The notes under the pieces were generated by a model that saw only the letters and a list, made by a program, of their open reading frames with translations, searched no databases and was not told where the DNA came from. From positions 1 to 40,900 of the forward strand of contig CAMDPK010000055.1 in assembly GCA_945904015.1 (NCBI GenBank): a stretch of DNA of 40,900 nucleotides. Reading direction: 5' to 3'. Shown one piece after another: positions 7,822-16,388 of this stretch; within the stretch, counting starts at the first letter, position 1, and every line of letters starts with the position of its first letter. The position numbers were made by a program, and so were the translations under genes. The stretch is from Candidatus Kuenenia stuttgartensis. Its GTDB lineage: Bacteria; Planctomycetota; Planctomycetia; Planctomycetales; Planctomycetaceae.

Positions 7822-8940
7822 ATGAGTAAGCCAGTCAACGTCGCGATGATCGGTCTGGGTTTCGGTTCCGAGTTCATTCCCATTTATCAGGCTCACCCGG
7901 ACGCCAACGTCTATGCGATCTGCCAGCGAAACACCGAGAAGCTCAACAAGGTCAGCGATCGGTTCAAGATCGAGAAACGCTTCACCGACTACGCTGCCGT
8001 TCTGAAAGACCCGAACGTCGATTTCGTTCACATCAACAGTCCGATCTCCGAGCACGCACGGATGTCGATCGAAGCTCTCAAGGCCGGCAAGCATGTGATG
8101 TGTACCGTGCCGATGGCCACGACCGTCGAAGACTGCCAGCAGATTTGTGAACTCGTGAAACAGACCGGCCTCAAATACATGATGGCCGAAACCGTCGTGT
8201 ACTCCCGCGAGTTCCTATTTATCAAGGAGATGTACCAGAAGGGTGAACTGGGCAAGATCCAGCACCTCGCCGCATCTCACCCGCAAGACATGGATGGCTG
8301 GCCGGACTACTGGCAGAAGATGATCCCGATGCACTACGCGACGCACGTCGTCAGCCCGTGTCTCGGTCTCGTCAACGGCCGGGCCGAGTACGTGAGTTGC
8401 TTCGGTTCGGGAACCGTTCGCGACGACATCGCTCAGAAGAGCGGCAACAAGTTCGCGGTCGAGTCGTGTCACATTAAAGTGAAGGACAGCGACGTGACCG
8501 CACACATCTGGCGGTTCCTGTACGACGTCGCTCGGCAGTACCGCGAGAGCTTCGACGTCTACGGCACGAAGCGGTCGTTTGAATGGACGCTCGTCGAACA
8601 TGAACCGCACGTTATTCACACGGCCAAAAAACCGGAGCCGGAGATTCCGACGAAAGTCTCCGTGCCGGATTACGCTCACCTGCTGCCGGAGCCGATTCGC
8701 AAATTCACTCAGCCAGCGGAGATTCACGACTCCGAGCACCTGTCGTTCATCCAAGGCGGCGGCCACGGCGGCTCGCACCCGCACTTGGTCAACGAGTTCG
8801 TCTCTGCGTTGCGAGACAATCGCGATCCGTGGCCGAACGCGACACTCTCCGCGAACTGGACTTGCGTCGGCATCTGTGCTCACCAGTCGGCATTGAAGGG
8901 TGGCGAGATCGTCAAACTGCCGGCCTTCACGTTGGAGTAA
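7822..8940 (+). CDS. Gfo/Idh/MocA family oxidoreductase (variant without EKP motif)
   Basis: 372 residues. A Rossmann NAD(P)-binding domain comes first (NVAMIGLGFGSEF, residues 6-18), then the C-terminal dehydrogenase fold to the end. The family's usual EKP motif, whose Lys takes part in catalysis, is replaced: the equivalent stretch reads GKHVMCTVPMATT, with Thr95-Val96-Pro97. A His-rich loop (GGGHGGSHPHL) is near residue 312-322. No signal peptide, so it is cytoplasmic or exported with a partner. It is followed after 3 bp by a ThuA-domain gene, so the two are almost certainly cotranscribed; ThuA and Gfo/Idh/MocA genes often sit together in sugar-derivative catabolism. The substrate is unknown. 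Confidence 0.92.
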   Translation: MSKPVNVAMIGLGFGSEFIPIYQAHPDANVYAICQRNTEKLNKVSDRFKIEKRFTDYAAVLKDPNVDFVHINSPISEHARMSIEALKAGKHVMCTVPMATTVEDCQQICELVKQTGLKYMMAETVVYSREFLFIKEMYQKGELGKIQHLAASHPQDMDGWPDYWQKMIPMHYATHVVSPCLGLVNGRAEYVSCFGSGTVRDDIAQKSGNKFAVESCHIKVKDSDVTAHIWRFLYDVARQYRESFDVYGTKRSFEWTLVEHEPHVIHTAKKPEPEIPTKVSVPDYAHLLPEPIRKFTQPAEIHDSEHLSFIQGGGHGGSHPHLVNEFVSALRDNRDPWPNATLSANWTCVGICAHQSALKGGEIVKLPAFTLE

Positions 8941-8943
8941 GCG

Positions 8944-9861
8944 ATGCGATTCCTCTTTGGATTCGGACTCTCGGTCGTGTTGATGGCCAATCTCTGCTCG
9001 GCCGCCGAGCCGCTCATCCGCGTCGTCGTTTGGGATGAACAGCAACCGGCTCAAAAGCAGGCGTACGAGAATTTTCTCGGCAACGCAATCGCTGATCATC
9101 TCGGCAAGCAGCCGGGGTTGAGAGTCATCTCGGCCAACATCGATCAGCCGGAGAAGGGATTGCCGGCCAGTTTGCTCGACAACACCGATGTGCTGATCTG
9201 GTGGGGGCATGCCCGGCACAACGAGATCACGCCGGCAATGGCCAAGGACATCGTCGCTCGAATCAAACGCGGGCAAATGTCGTTCATCGGCCTGCACTCG
9301 GCGCACTGGTCCGTGCCGTTCATGGAAGCGATGAATGAGCGGACTCGCGATGACGCGAGACAACGATATCCCGACCCTCCGAACGGACCTCCGGTGAAGT
9401 TCGAGTTCATCGCTCCCGAAGGCCGCTTCATCCCGACGGCAGACTCGATTCGCACGCCCGCGTACTACGCGATGAAGCGCGGAGCGCAGCTCACCGTGCG
9501 AGTCGATCTGCCCAACTGCGTCTTCCCTTCGTACCGCAACGATGGCAAACCGAGCACCGTCAAATTGCTGAAGTCGGATCATCCGATCTCGAAGGGATTG
9601 CCTGCGTCGTTCGAGCTTCCGCAGACCGAGATGTATGCCGATCCGTTCCACGTCCCGGAAGCGGACGAAGCTTTGTTCGAGGAAAGCTGGGCCGCAGGCG
9701 AGCGGTTCCGCAGTGGTCTGATTTGGAAGCTCGGCGAAGGCCGTGTCTTCTATTTTCGTCCCGGCCACGAAACGTATCCGATCTTCAAACAAGAAGTGCC
9801 GCTGAAGATCGTGGCCAACACGGTGACTTGGCTGGGATCGAATTTGAACAAGAAGCAGTAA
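8944..9861 (+). CDS. Secreted ThuA-domain protein
   Basis: 305 residues with a signal peptide (FLFGFGLSVVLMANLCSAAE). The rest is one ThuA-like domain (trehalose utilisation family, class I glutamine amidotransferase fold): RVVVWDEQQP, TDVLIWWGHARHNEI, SFIGLHSAHWS and a C-terminal GRVFYFRPGHETYP. Known ThuA proteins take part in disaccharide/keto-sugar metabolism, but the exact chemistry is poorly defined. The start is 3 bp after the stop of the oxidoreductase, which places both in one operon. A composite repeat element follows the stop. Confidence 0.9.
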   Translation: MRFLFGFGLSVVLMANLCSAAEPLIRVVVWDEQQPAQKQAYENFLGNAIADHLGKQPGLRVISANIDQPEKGLPASLLDNTDVLIWWGHARHNEITPAMAKDIVARIKRGQMSFIGLHSAHWSVPFMEAMNERTRDDARQRYPDPPNGPPVKFEFIAPEGRFIPTADSIRTPAYYAMKRGAQLTVRVDLPNCVFPSYRNDGKPSTVKLLKSDHPISKGLPASFELPQTEMYADPFHVPEADEALFEESWAAGERFRSGLIWKLGEGRVFYFRPGHETYPIFKQEVPLKIVANTVTWLGSNLNKKQ

Positions 9862-9865
9862 GCCT

Positions 9866-9968
9866 TTTGTAGGATGGGCACTCTTGCCCGTCGCATGTGG
9901 TTCACGCGGCTCGCGTGAAACTCCTTGAAAATCGACGCACGCGAGCCGCTTGCGCCACAGCCTACAAA
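9866..9968. repeat. Composite nested repeat element (families B and D)
   Basis: The outer ends TTTGTAGG (9866-9873) and CCTACAAA (9961-9968) are inverted copies. Inside, on the left, GTAG is followed by GATGGGCA, loop CTCT, TGCCCGTC (one G-T pair). Then come CACGCGGCTCGCGTG (9903-9917) and its inverted partner CACGCGAGCCGC (9938-9949) plus TTGCGCCACAG, a diverged copy of the 2402-2488 word. It looks like one word inserted in or fused with another. It ends 16 bp before the esterase start. Confidence 0.82.
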
Positions 9969-9984
9969 CCGGGAGCTTGATGCC

Positions 9985-11712
9985 ATGCGATTCAAAGTGA
10001 CCTTCGATGTGCGTCGCCAATTGCTGTTCCGCTGCTTGGGCGTGCTCGCGTTCGTTTATTGCGGCATTGCAGCCGCCGAAGACGCCAAGATGCCGGCCGG
10101 CCAGCGTGTCTTCTACACCGGCCACAGCTTTCACATGTTCGTGCCGTCGCAAGTCGAGCAGCTTGTCAAAGCCGCGAGCATTCAAGGGCATAAACTCGCC
10201 GGAACGCAGGGCATCGGTGGCTCACGAGTGATCCAACATTGGGACTTGGCCGACGACAAGAACAAAGCCAAGCCCGCGCTCATCAGCGGCGAGGTCGATG
10301 TCTTCACGATGGCCGCTCACTTGGCGATTCCCGATCAAGGCATCACGAATTTCACCGAGCTGGGTTTGAAGCACAATCCGAACCTGCGATTGCTCGTGCA
10401 GGAGTCGTGGTATCCGTTCGATGTGCCGCGGGGAGCCGCCGGTTACATCACCAACAACACACAGCGTGACGACGCCAAGATTGCCGACCTCCAAACTGCC
10501 ATCGATGACTGGCGCAAGAAGCTGGAGGCTCAAGCCGATGACCTCAACAAGACTCACGGCAAGAAAGCGGTCTTCATCGTGCCGGCCGGCGATGCTGTCG
10601 TGAAACTGCGGGCGTTGGTCGTGGATGGCAAATTCCCCGGCGTGACCAAGCAATCCGAACTCTTCACCGACCCGATCGGCCACTGCCACGCCCATGTGCA
10701 AGCGCTGGCGTCGTACTGCAACTATGTGGCAATCTACCGAGTCTCCCCCGTCGGCTTGAAAGTCCCGCGCTCCGGCCTCGACGACGAGCAGCACGCGATC
10801 CTGCAAAAGCTCGCGTGGGAAACGGTCTCGGCATATCCGTATTCTGGAGTCACTGCGGCGGTTCAAGACGCAAAGCCGCAGCAGGAAGTGCGTCGCGGAG
10901 GTCCGCGCGGATTCGGCGGGCCGATTGCATTGAACGCCGACGACGTGCCTGCGTTTCCTGAGCCATCCGCCGGATTCGATCGCCAGCGGGACGACGTTCC
11001 GCACGGCAAGCTGGAGATGGTCGAGTACGACTCGAAGACGGTGGGCACGAAACGCAAGATGCAGGTCTATACCCCGCCCGGCTACTCGTCGGAAAAGAAG
11101 TACCCCGTGCTCTACCTTTTGCACGGCATCGGCGGTGATGAAACGGAGTGGCAGCGTTTTGTTCAGCCGGACGTGTTGCTCGACAACTTGATCGCCGATG
11201 GCAAAGCCGTCCCCATGATCGTGGTGATGCCGAATGGGCGTGCTCAGAAAGATGACCGTGCCGAGGGCGACGTCTTCAAGTCAGCCCCCGCGTTCGCCAC
11301 CTTCGAACGCGACCTTCTCGTCGACGTGATCCCGGCCATTGAATCGCGCTACAGCACCGCGTCCGGCCGCGAGCGCCGCGCCTTGGCCGGACTTTCGATG
11401 GGCGGAGGCCAATCGCTGAACTTCGGGCTGGCGCACCTCGACACGTTTGCCTGGGTCGGGGGATTCTCGTCGGCACCGAATACCAAGAAGCCTACGGAAC
11501 TGGTCCCCGATCTCGAAGCGGCCAAGAAACTGAAGCTGCTGTGGGTTTCGTGCGGCAGCAAGGACGGCCTCTTCCGCATCAGCCAGGGATTCCACACGTT
11601 CCTGAAGGAGAAGGAAATCCCGCATGTCTGGCATGTGACCAACCGCGGCCACGATGCCCCGGAATGGAAGCAGGCCCTGTATCACTTCGTGCAGAAGATT
11701 TTTCAGAAATGA
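9985..11712 (+). CDS. Secreted SGNH-like / esterase two-domain protein
   Basis: 575 residues. There is a signal peptide (CLGVLAFVYCGIAAAE). Domain 1 (about 35-290) looks like an SGNH-hydrolase or DUF4886-type fold: FYTGHSFHMF places a Ser at 48 in the block I position, and a DPIGHCHAH segment near 230-240 may carry the Asp/His pair. A Gly/Pro/Arg-rich linker follows (~300-340). Domain 2 (about 345-575) is a PF00756-type esterase (feruloyl/esterase-D-like): VLYLLHGIGGDETEW, GLSMGGGQS with Ser471, a CGSKDGLF acid region, and RGHDAPEWK with His556. It probably cleaves acyl or feruloyl esters from polysaccharides in the periplasm. The ATG at 9985 is chosen over in-frame upstream codons, which fall in the repeat; GGGAG lies at 9971-9975. 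Confidence 0.86.
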   Translation: MRFKVTFDVRRQLLFRCLGVLAFVYCGIAAAEDAKMPAGQRVFYTGHSFHMFVPSQVEQLVKAASIQGHKLAGTQGIGGSRVIQHWDLADDKNKAKPALISGEVDVFTMAAHLAIPDQGITNFTELGLKHNPNLRLLVQESWYPFDVPRGAAGYITNNTQRDDAKIADLQTAIDDWRKKLEAQADDLNKTHGKKAVFIVPAGDAVVKLRALVVDGKFPGVTKQSELFTDPIGHCHAHVQALASYCNYVAIYRVSPVGLKVPRSGLDDEQHAILQKLAWETVSAYPYSGVTAAVQDAKPQQEVRRGGPRGFGGPIALNADDVPAFPEPSAGFDRQRDDVPHGKLEMVEYDSKTVGTKRKMQVYTPPGYSSEKKYPVLYLLHGIGGDETEWQRFVQPDVLLDNLIADGKAVPMIVVMPNGRAQKDDRAEGDVFKSAPAFATFERDLLVDVIPAIESRYSTASGRERRALAGLSMGGGQSLNFGLAHLDTFAWVGGFSSAPNTKKPTELVPDLEAAKKLKLLWVSCGSKDGLFRISQGFHTFLKEKEIPHVWHVTNRGHDAPEWKQALYHFVQKIFQK

Positions 11713-11777
11713 GTGACCGTCACGGGTCGCACCCAGAATCGTAGCGCGATCCGCTGGCCGCAAAAAAAAGGTGAACC

Positions 11778-14700
11778 ATGAGTCGCATTCTTCCGTTGGT
11801 GAATCGAATCGCTGTTTTAGCGTTCGTGCTAATGCTCTCGTTCGGTGTGAAGTCGGATGTTCTCGCCGCAGACTCGAAGCCGCTCAAGCTGCTGTATCTC
11901 GGCGACAACGGGCATCACCAGCCGCGTGCTCGGTTCGGGCAGTTGCAGCCGGTGATGAAGGCTCGCGGGATTGAGCTGGAATACACCGATGTTGTCGGTG
12001 ATCTGAATGCCGAGAAGCTCGCGAAGTTCGATGGGCTGGTGCTGTTCGCGAATATCGACAAGATCGAAGACGCGCAGGCCAAGGCATTGCTCGATTACGT
12101 CGCTAGCGGCAAGGGATTCGTCCCGCTGCACTGCGCGAGTTATTGCTTTCGCAACAACGACGATGTGGTCGCGTTGATCGGTGCTCAGTTTCAGCGGCAC
12201 GGGACCGGGACGTTTCGAGTCGCGACGACCGAGGCCGGCAAGTCGCACTCGCTGCTGAAGGGTTATCGCGGGTTCGAGAGTTTTGACGAAACCTACGTCC
12301 ATACGAAGCACAACGAGAAGAACCGCGTCGTGCTGGAGACTCGCGCCGAGGGTGAAGGCCAAGAGCCTTGGACGTGGGTGCGAACTCACGGCAAGGGGCG
12401 AGTTTTCTACACGGCTTGGGGACATGACGAGCGAACGTGGGGCAATGCTGGTTTTCAAAACCTCGTCGAGCGTGGCATTCGCTGGGCGTGCAATGATGAT
12501 GTCAGCAAAGTGCCGAGCTATTCCGATCGACCGGAGATGACTGCTCCGCGAAAAGACGTGAAGCCGTTTGAGTACGTCGATGCAGTGATCCCGTTCTATC
12601 CGCCGAGCAGGCAGGCCGGCGTTCCCCCCGAACCGGTCAAGAAATTGCAAAAGCCGCTGCCGGCCGAAGAGTCGATCAAGCACTTCATCACTCCCGTTGG
12701 ATTCGCAGTGGAACTGTTCGCGGCTGATCCGGAGATCGGAAAACCGCTCGCGATGAACTGGGACGAGCGCGGCCGGCTGTGGCTCTGCGAAACGCTCGAC
12801 TATCCCAACGAACTCAAAGAGCCAACGAAGGGCCGCGACCGTATTCGCATCTGCGAGGACACCAACGGCGACGGCAAGGCGGACAAGTTCACGATCTTCG
12901 CCGAAGGGCTGAGCATCCCGACCGCGATCGCGTTTTATCGCGGCGGAGCGATTGTGCAGGACGGCACGGAGACCGTTTATCTCAAGGACACGAACGGCGA
13001 CGACAAGGCCGACCTCCGCAGGGTGATCATCTCTGGCTGGGCGCTCGGCGATACGCACGGCGGCGTGAGCAATTTTCAATACGGACTCGACAACTGGTAC
13101 TACGGGATGCAGGGCTACAACAACTCGAAGCCGGTGTTTGACGACGGCAAGAAAACCGGCGAGTCGTTCCGCATGGGCTTCTTTCGGTTCAAAGTGGAAG
13201 GCGAAGGTAGGGTGGGACAAGCGGAGCGCCGGCCCACCAAGAATGAATCCAACACCAATGGTGGGCCGGCGCTCGAAGCGAGCTTGTCCCACCCTACGGA
13301 CGTTCGCGTCACCGACGTCGAGTTCTTGCGCTCGACCAACAACAACACTTGGGGGCTGGGCCTCAGTGAAGAAGGTTTGATCTTCGGCTCGACGGCGAAC
13401 GGCAATCCGAGCGAGTTCCTGCCGATTCCGAATCGCTACTACGAGAAGGTGCGCGGCTGGTCGAGCAGTGTGCTCGGCGGCATCGCGGATCGGAACAAGA
13501 TTGAGCCGTTCAGCGACAAGGTGCGGCAGGTCGATTGGCACGGCGGTTTCACGGCGGCGGCGGGGCATGCGCTGTACACGGCGCGAAGCTGGCCGAAGGA
13601 GTATTGGAATCGCACCGCGTTTGTCTGCGAGCCGACCGGCAAGCTGGTCTCAACGTTCGTTCTGCGGCCGGATGGAGCCGGCTTCCGCTCGAACAATCCG
13701 TGGAACATTCTCGCCAGCGATGACGAGTGGTCCGCTCCGATCATGGCCGAGGTCGGCCCCGACGGTCAGCTTTGGGTGATCGACTGGTACAACATCATCG
13801 TGCAGCACAACCCGACGCCGGCCGGCTACAAGACCGGCAAGGGGAACGCCTACGAGATTGATCTGCGAGACAAGAAACACGGCCGCATCTATCGCGTCGT
13901 TTGGAAGGGCGAAGACGCTCAGCCGATCATCCCGCCGAATCCCGATCTCTCGACGGCCGAAGGACAACTCGACGCGCTGAGGACCGGCAACCTGCTCTGG
14001 CGCAAACACGCTCAGCGGCTGATGGTCGAAAACAACGCGGACGTGCTCCAGCAGTTGATCGTCACAATTCAGGATCACGCGCAGGATGAGATCGGTCAGA
14101 ACGCCGAAGTGGTTCATGCGTTGTGGACACTGCACGGTCGCGGCGCGTTGAATGGATCGAACCCGGATGCGAACAAGGCGTTGTTGATCGCGCTCGATCA
14201 TCCGTCACCCGGAGTCCGTCGCAACGTGCTGGCGGTCGTGCCGCGCAATGAGCAGTTCGCGAAGGCGATTTTGAAATCCGGAGCGTTGCGAGTCCGTGAT
14301 CCGCAAGTGCGGCTCGCGGCGCTGTTGGCTCTGGCCGAGATGCCGCCATCTGCGGAAGTGGCCGAGGCGGTTCGTGTCGCGTTCGCGTCGAATGCCGTCG
14401 AGGATCGTTGGCTGAGCGATGCGTTGATCGCGGCGGCGGCTCGGCACGATGCACAGTTCTTGCAACTTGTCGCGAAGAACAGTGGAGCGAAACTGGCGAG
14501 TCCGCCGGGCCACGCACTGATGATCGTCAGCGAGCATTTCGCGCGGTCAGCTCCGGCCGAGTCCGTCGGATCAATCATCGAACTGTTGGCCTCCGCCGAG
14601 CCGAAACAGGCGGCCGCTCCCGCGACGGAAGCGATCCTCGCCGGACTGTCGAAAGGCTGGCCAAAGGACAAACCCGCGACACTGTCGGCGTCGTCCGAGC

Positions 14701-16292
14701 AAGCGCTCGTGAAGCTCGTCACGACCGCGCCGCCCAATGCTCGCGGAGCACTCGTCACTCTGGCCGGCCGCTGGGGCACCAAGGTGCTCGACGCTCATAT
14801 TGGTGAAATCACGAAGGGCTTTCGAGATGTTGTCGCCGATGAAAAAGCCAAAGATGCAGATCGCATCAATGCTGCCAGACAGCTCGTCGGCTTCCTCAAA
14901 TCGGATGCCGAGACCGCGGCGTCGCTCGCAAAACTCATCACGCCCCGCACGTCGGCCGAACTGGCCACCGGGCTGGTCGAAGCCATTGGACTCAGCGAGT
15001 CGCCGGCTGCGGGCGACACGTTGATTGCCAGTTGGCCGACGTTGACTCCGACCGTGCGGCAGACGGCACTGCGAGGATTGCTTGCTCGTGGCGATTGGAC
15101 GAAGTCGCTCATCGCGGCGTTCGAGGCGGGAACGATTGAACTCTCGGATTTGTCGCTCGAACAAAAGCAGGCTCTCGCAGGTCATCCGGACAAGGAATTG
15201 GCCGCTCGCGTGAAGCCGCTGCTGGCCAAAGGAGGCGGGCTGCCGAATCCCGATCGGCAGAAGGTCATCGACGAATTGATGCCGACGATTGAGAAGACAG
15301 GCGATGTCGCCAACGGCAAAGCGGTCTTCAAGAAGACCTGCGCGAAGTGTCACACGCATTCCGGAGAAGGAACCAAAATCGGCCCCGACCTGACCGGTAT
15401 GGCGGTCCATCCGAAGCATGAGTTGATTATCCACATCCTCGATCCCAGCCGCAGCGTCGAGGGGAACTTCCGCATCTACACCGTGCAGACCGACGAAGGC
15501 AAAGTCTTCAACGGCTTACTGGCGTCGGAGTCAAAAACGGCGATTGAGTTGATCGACGTCGAAGCCAAGAAACACACGATCCTGCGCGAGAATATCGACG
15601 AGTTGATCTCGTCCAAGAAGTCGTTGATGCCCGAAGGAGTCGAGAAGCTGCACACGCCGTCGGAACTCCGCGACCTGCTGGAGTTCCTGACCGCACGCGG
15701 CAAATACCTGCCGATCCCGCTCGATAAGGTCGCGACGATCGTCAGCACCAAGGGGATGTTCAACAGCGAAGACGCGAACGTCGAACGGCTGATCTTCCCC
15801 GACTGGAAGCCGAAGATCTTCGAGGGCGTCCCGTTCGTGCTGGTCGATCCACAAGGTGACAAGACACCGAACGTCATCATGCTCAACGGCTCGGCCGGCA
15901 ACATTCCGCCGAAGATGCCCAAGTCAGTGACGTTGCCCTGCAACTCGACCGCGAAGGCGATTCACTTTCTGGGCGGAATCAGCGGCTGGGGCTGGCCCGA
16001 GAGCGAAAAGGGCACGACGTGCCTGATCGTCCGGCTGAAATACGCGGACGGCCAGACGGAAGATCATGCTTTGAAAAACGGGGAACATTTCGCGGATTAC
16101 ATCCGTCGAGTGGACGTCCCCGGCAGCAAGTTCGCCTTTGCACTCCGAGGCCAACAAGCTCGCTATTTCGCGGTCCATCCGCAGCGTTCCGACAAGATTG
16201 CCACCATCGAACTCGTCAAAGGCTCAGGCCGCGACGTCACCTCGCCGGTCATCATGGCCGTCACGGTCGAAGGACCAGATACCCACCAATGA
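11778..16292 (+). CDS. ThuA / PVC-type dehydrogenase / HEAT / cytochrome c giant protein
   Basis: 1504 residues. A signal peptide ends near SDVLAADS. Residues ~35-245 form a ThuA domain (FDGLVLFANID; ARFGQLQPVM; GRVFYTAWGHDERTW). Residues ~300-710 form the planctomycete/Verrucomicrobia membrane-bound dehydrogenase propeller (TIGR02604 type) with two Ca-binding-like loops, DTNGDGKADKF and DTNGDDKADLR, and FLRSTNNNTWGLGLSEEG. Helical HEAT-like repeats span ~740-1140. The cytochrome c domain has CAKCH at 1188-1192 (TIGR02603 type). An unrecognised C-terminal domain follows to 1504. It probably oxidises sugars in the periplasm and passes electrons to the haem. Residues ~477-507 are encoded by an inverted repeat pair (13207-13297) inserted in frame. 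Confidence 0.93.
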   Translation: MSRILPLVNRIAVLAFVLMLSFGVKSDVLAADSKPLKLLYLGDNGHHQPRARFGQLQPVMKARGIELEYTDVVGDLNAEKLAKFDGLVLFANIDKIEDAQAKALLDYVASGKGFVPLHCASYCFRNNDDVVALIGAQFQRHGTGTFRVATTEAGKSHSLLKGYRGFESFDETYVHTKHNEKNRVVLETRAEGEGQEPWTWVRTHGKGRVFYTAWGHDERTWGNAGFQNLVERGIRWACNDDVSKVPSYSDRPEMTAPRKDVKPFEYVDAVIPFYPPSRQAGVPPEPVKKLQKPLPAEESIKHFITPVGFAVELFAADPEIGKPLAMNWDERGRLWLCETLDYPNELKEPTKGRDRIRICEDTNGDGKADKFTIFAEGLSIPTAIAFYRGGAIVQDGTETVYLKDTNGDDKADLRRVIISGWALGDTHGGVSNFQYGLDNWYYGMQGYNNSKPVFDDGKKTGESFRMGFFRFKVEGEGRVGQAERRPTKNESNTNGGPALEASLSHPTDVRVTDVEFLRSTNNNTWGLGLSEEGLIFGSTANGNPSEFLPIPNRYYEKVRGWSSSVLGGIADRNKIEPFSDKVRQVDWHGGFTAAAGHALYTARSWPKEYWNRTAFVCEPTGKLVSTFVLRPDGAGFRSNNPWNILASDDEWSAPIMAEVGPDGQLWVIDWYNIIVQHNPTPAGYKTGKGNAYEIDLRDKKHGRIYRVVWKGEDAQPIIPPNPDLSTAEGQLDALRTGNLLWRKHAQRLMVENNADVLQQLIVTIQDHAQDEIGQNAEVVHALWTLHGRGALNGSNPDANKALLIALDHPSPGVRRNVLAVVPRNEQFAKAILKSGALRVRDPQVRLAALLALAEMPPSAEVAEAVRVAFASNAVEDRWLSDALIAAAARHDAQFLQLVAKNSGAKLASPPGHALMIVSEHFARSAPAESVGSIIELLASAEPKQAAAPATEAILAGLSKGWPKDKPATLSASSEQALVKLVTTAPPNARGALVTLAGRWGTKVLDAHIGEITKGFRDVVADEKAKDADRINAARQLVGFLKSDAETAASLAKLITPRTSAELATGLVEAIGLSESPAAGDTLIASWPTLTPTVRQTALRGLLARGDWTKSLIAAFEAGTIELSDLSLEQKQALAGHPDKELAARVKPLLAKGGGLPNPDRQKVIDELMPTIEKTGDVANGKAVFKKTCAKCHTHSGEGTKIGPDLTGMAVHPKHELIIHILDPSRSVEGNFRIYTVQTDEGKVFNGLLASESKTAIELIDVEAKKHTILRENIDELISSKKSLMPEGVEKLHTPSELRDLLEFLTARGKYLPIPLDKVATIVSTKGMFNSEDANVERLIFPDWKPKIFEGVPFVLVDPQGDKTPNVIMLNGSAGNIPPKMPKSVTLPCNSTAKAIHFLGGISGWGWPESEKGTTCLIVRLKYADGQTEDHALKNGEHFADYIRRVDVPGSKFAFALRGQQARYFAVHPQRSDKIATIELVKGSGRDVTSPVIMAVTVEGPDTHQ
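13207..13297. repeat. Inverted pair of repeat words inside a coding sequence, family E
   Basis: The left arm (13207-13239) begins GTAGGGTGGGACAAGC and ends GAGCGCCGGCCCACCA. The right arm (13259-13297) is its inverted copy ending CTAC, with 6 extra bases that complete an inner GCTCG-AAG-CGAGC stem. It is in frame: translation continues as GRVGQAERRPTKNES, then NTNGGPALEASLSHPTDVR, and rejoins the family sequence at VEFLRSTNNN. GTAG is read as G-GTA-G split (GGT AGG), so no stop arises. Confidence 0.9.
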
Positions 16293-16388
16293 CGCGCGAA
16301 GACTCGTGATTGCAGCTTGGCTTCTCGGAGCGTCAGCTTATCCTGTTCGGTGAAGACGGAATCAGGTGGTGCTTTTCGGGAGGCCATC

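Noticed and set aside
8215..10191. 658-codon open frame on the minus strand
   Set aside because: Runs across two plus-strand genes and a repeat element; Arg/His-rich, no domains; typical antisense shadow in GC-rich DNA.
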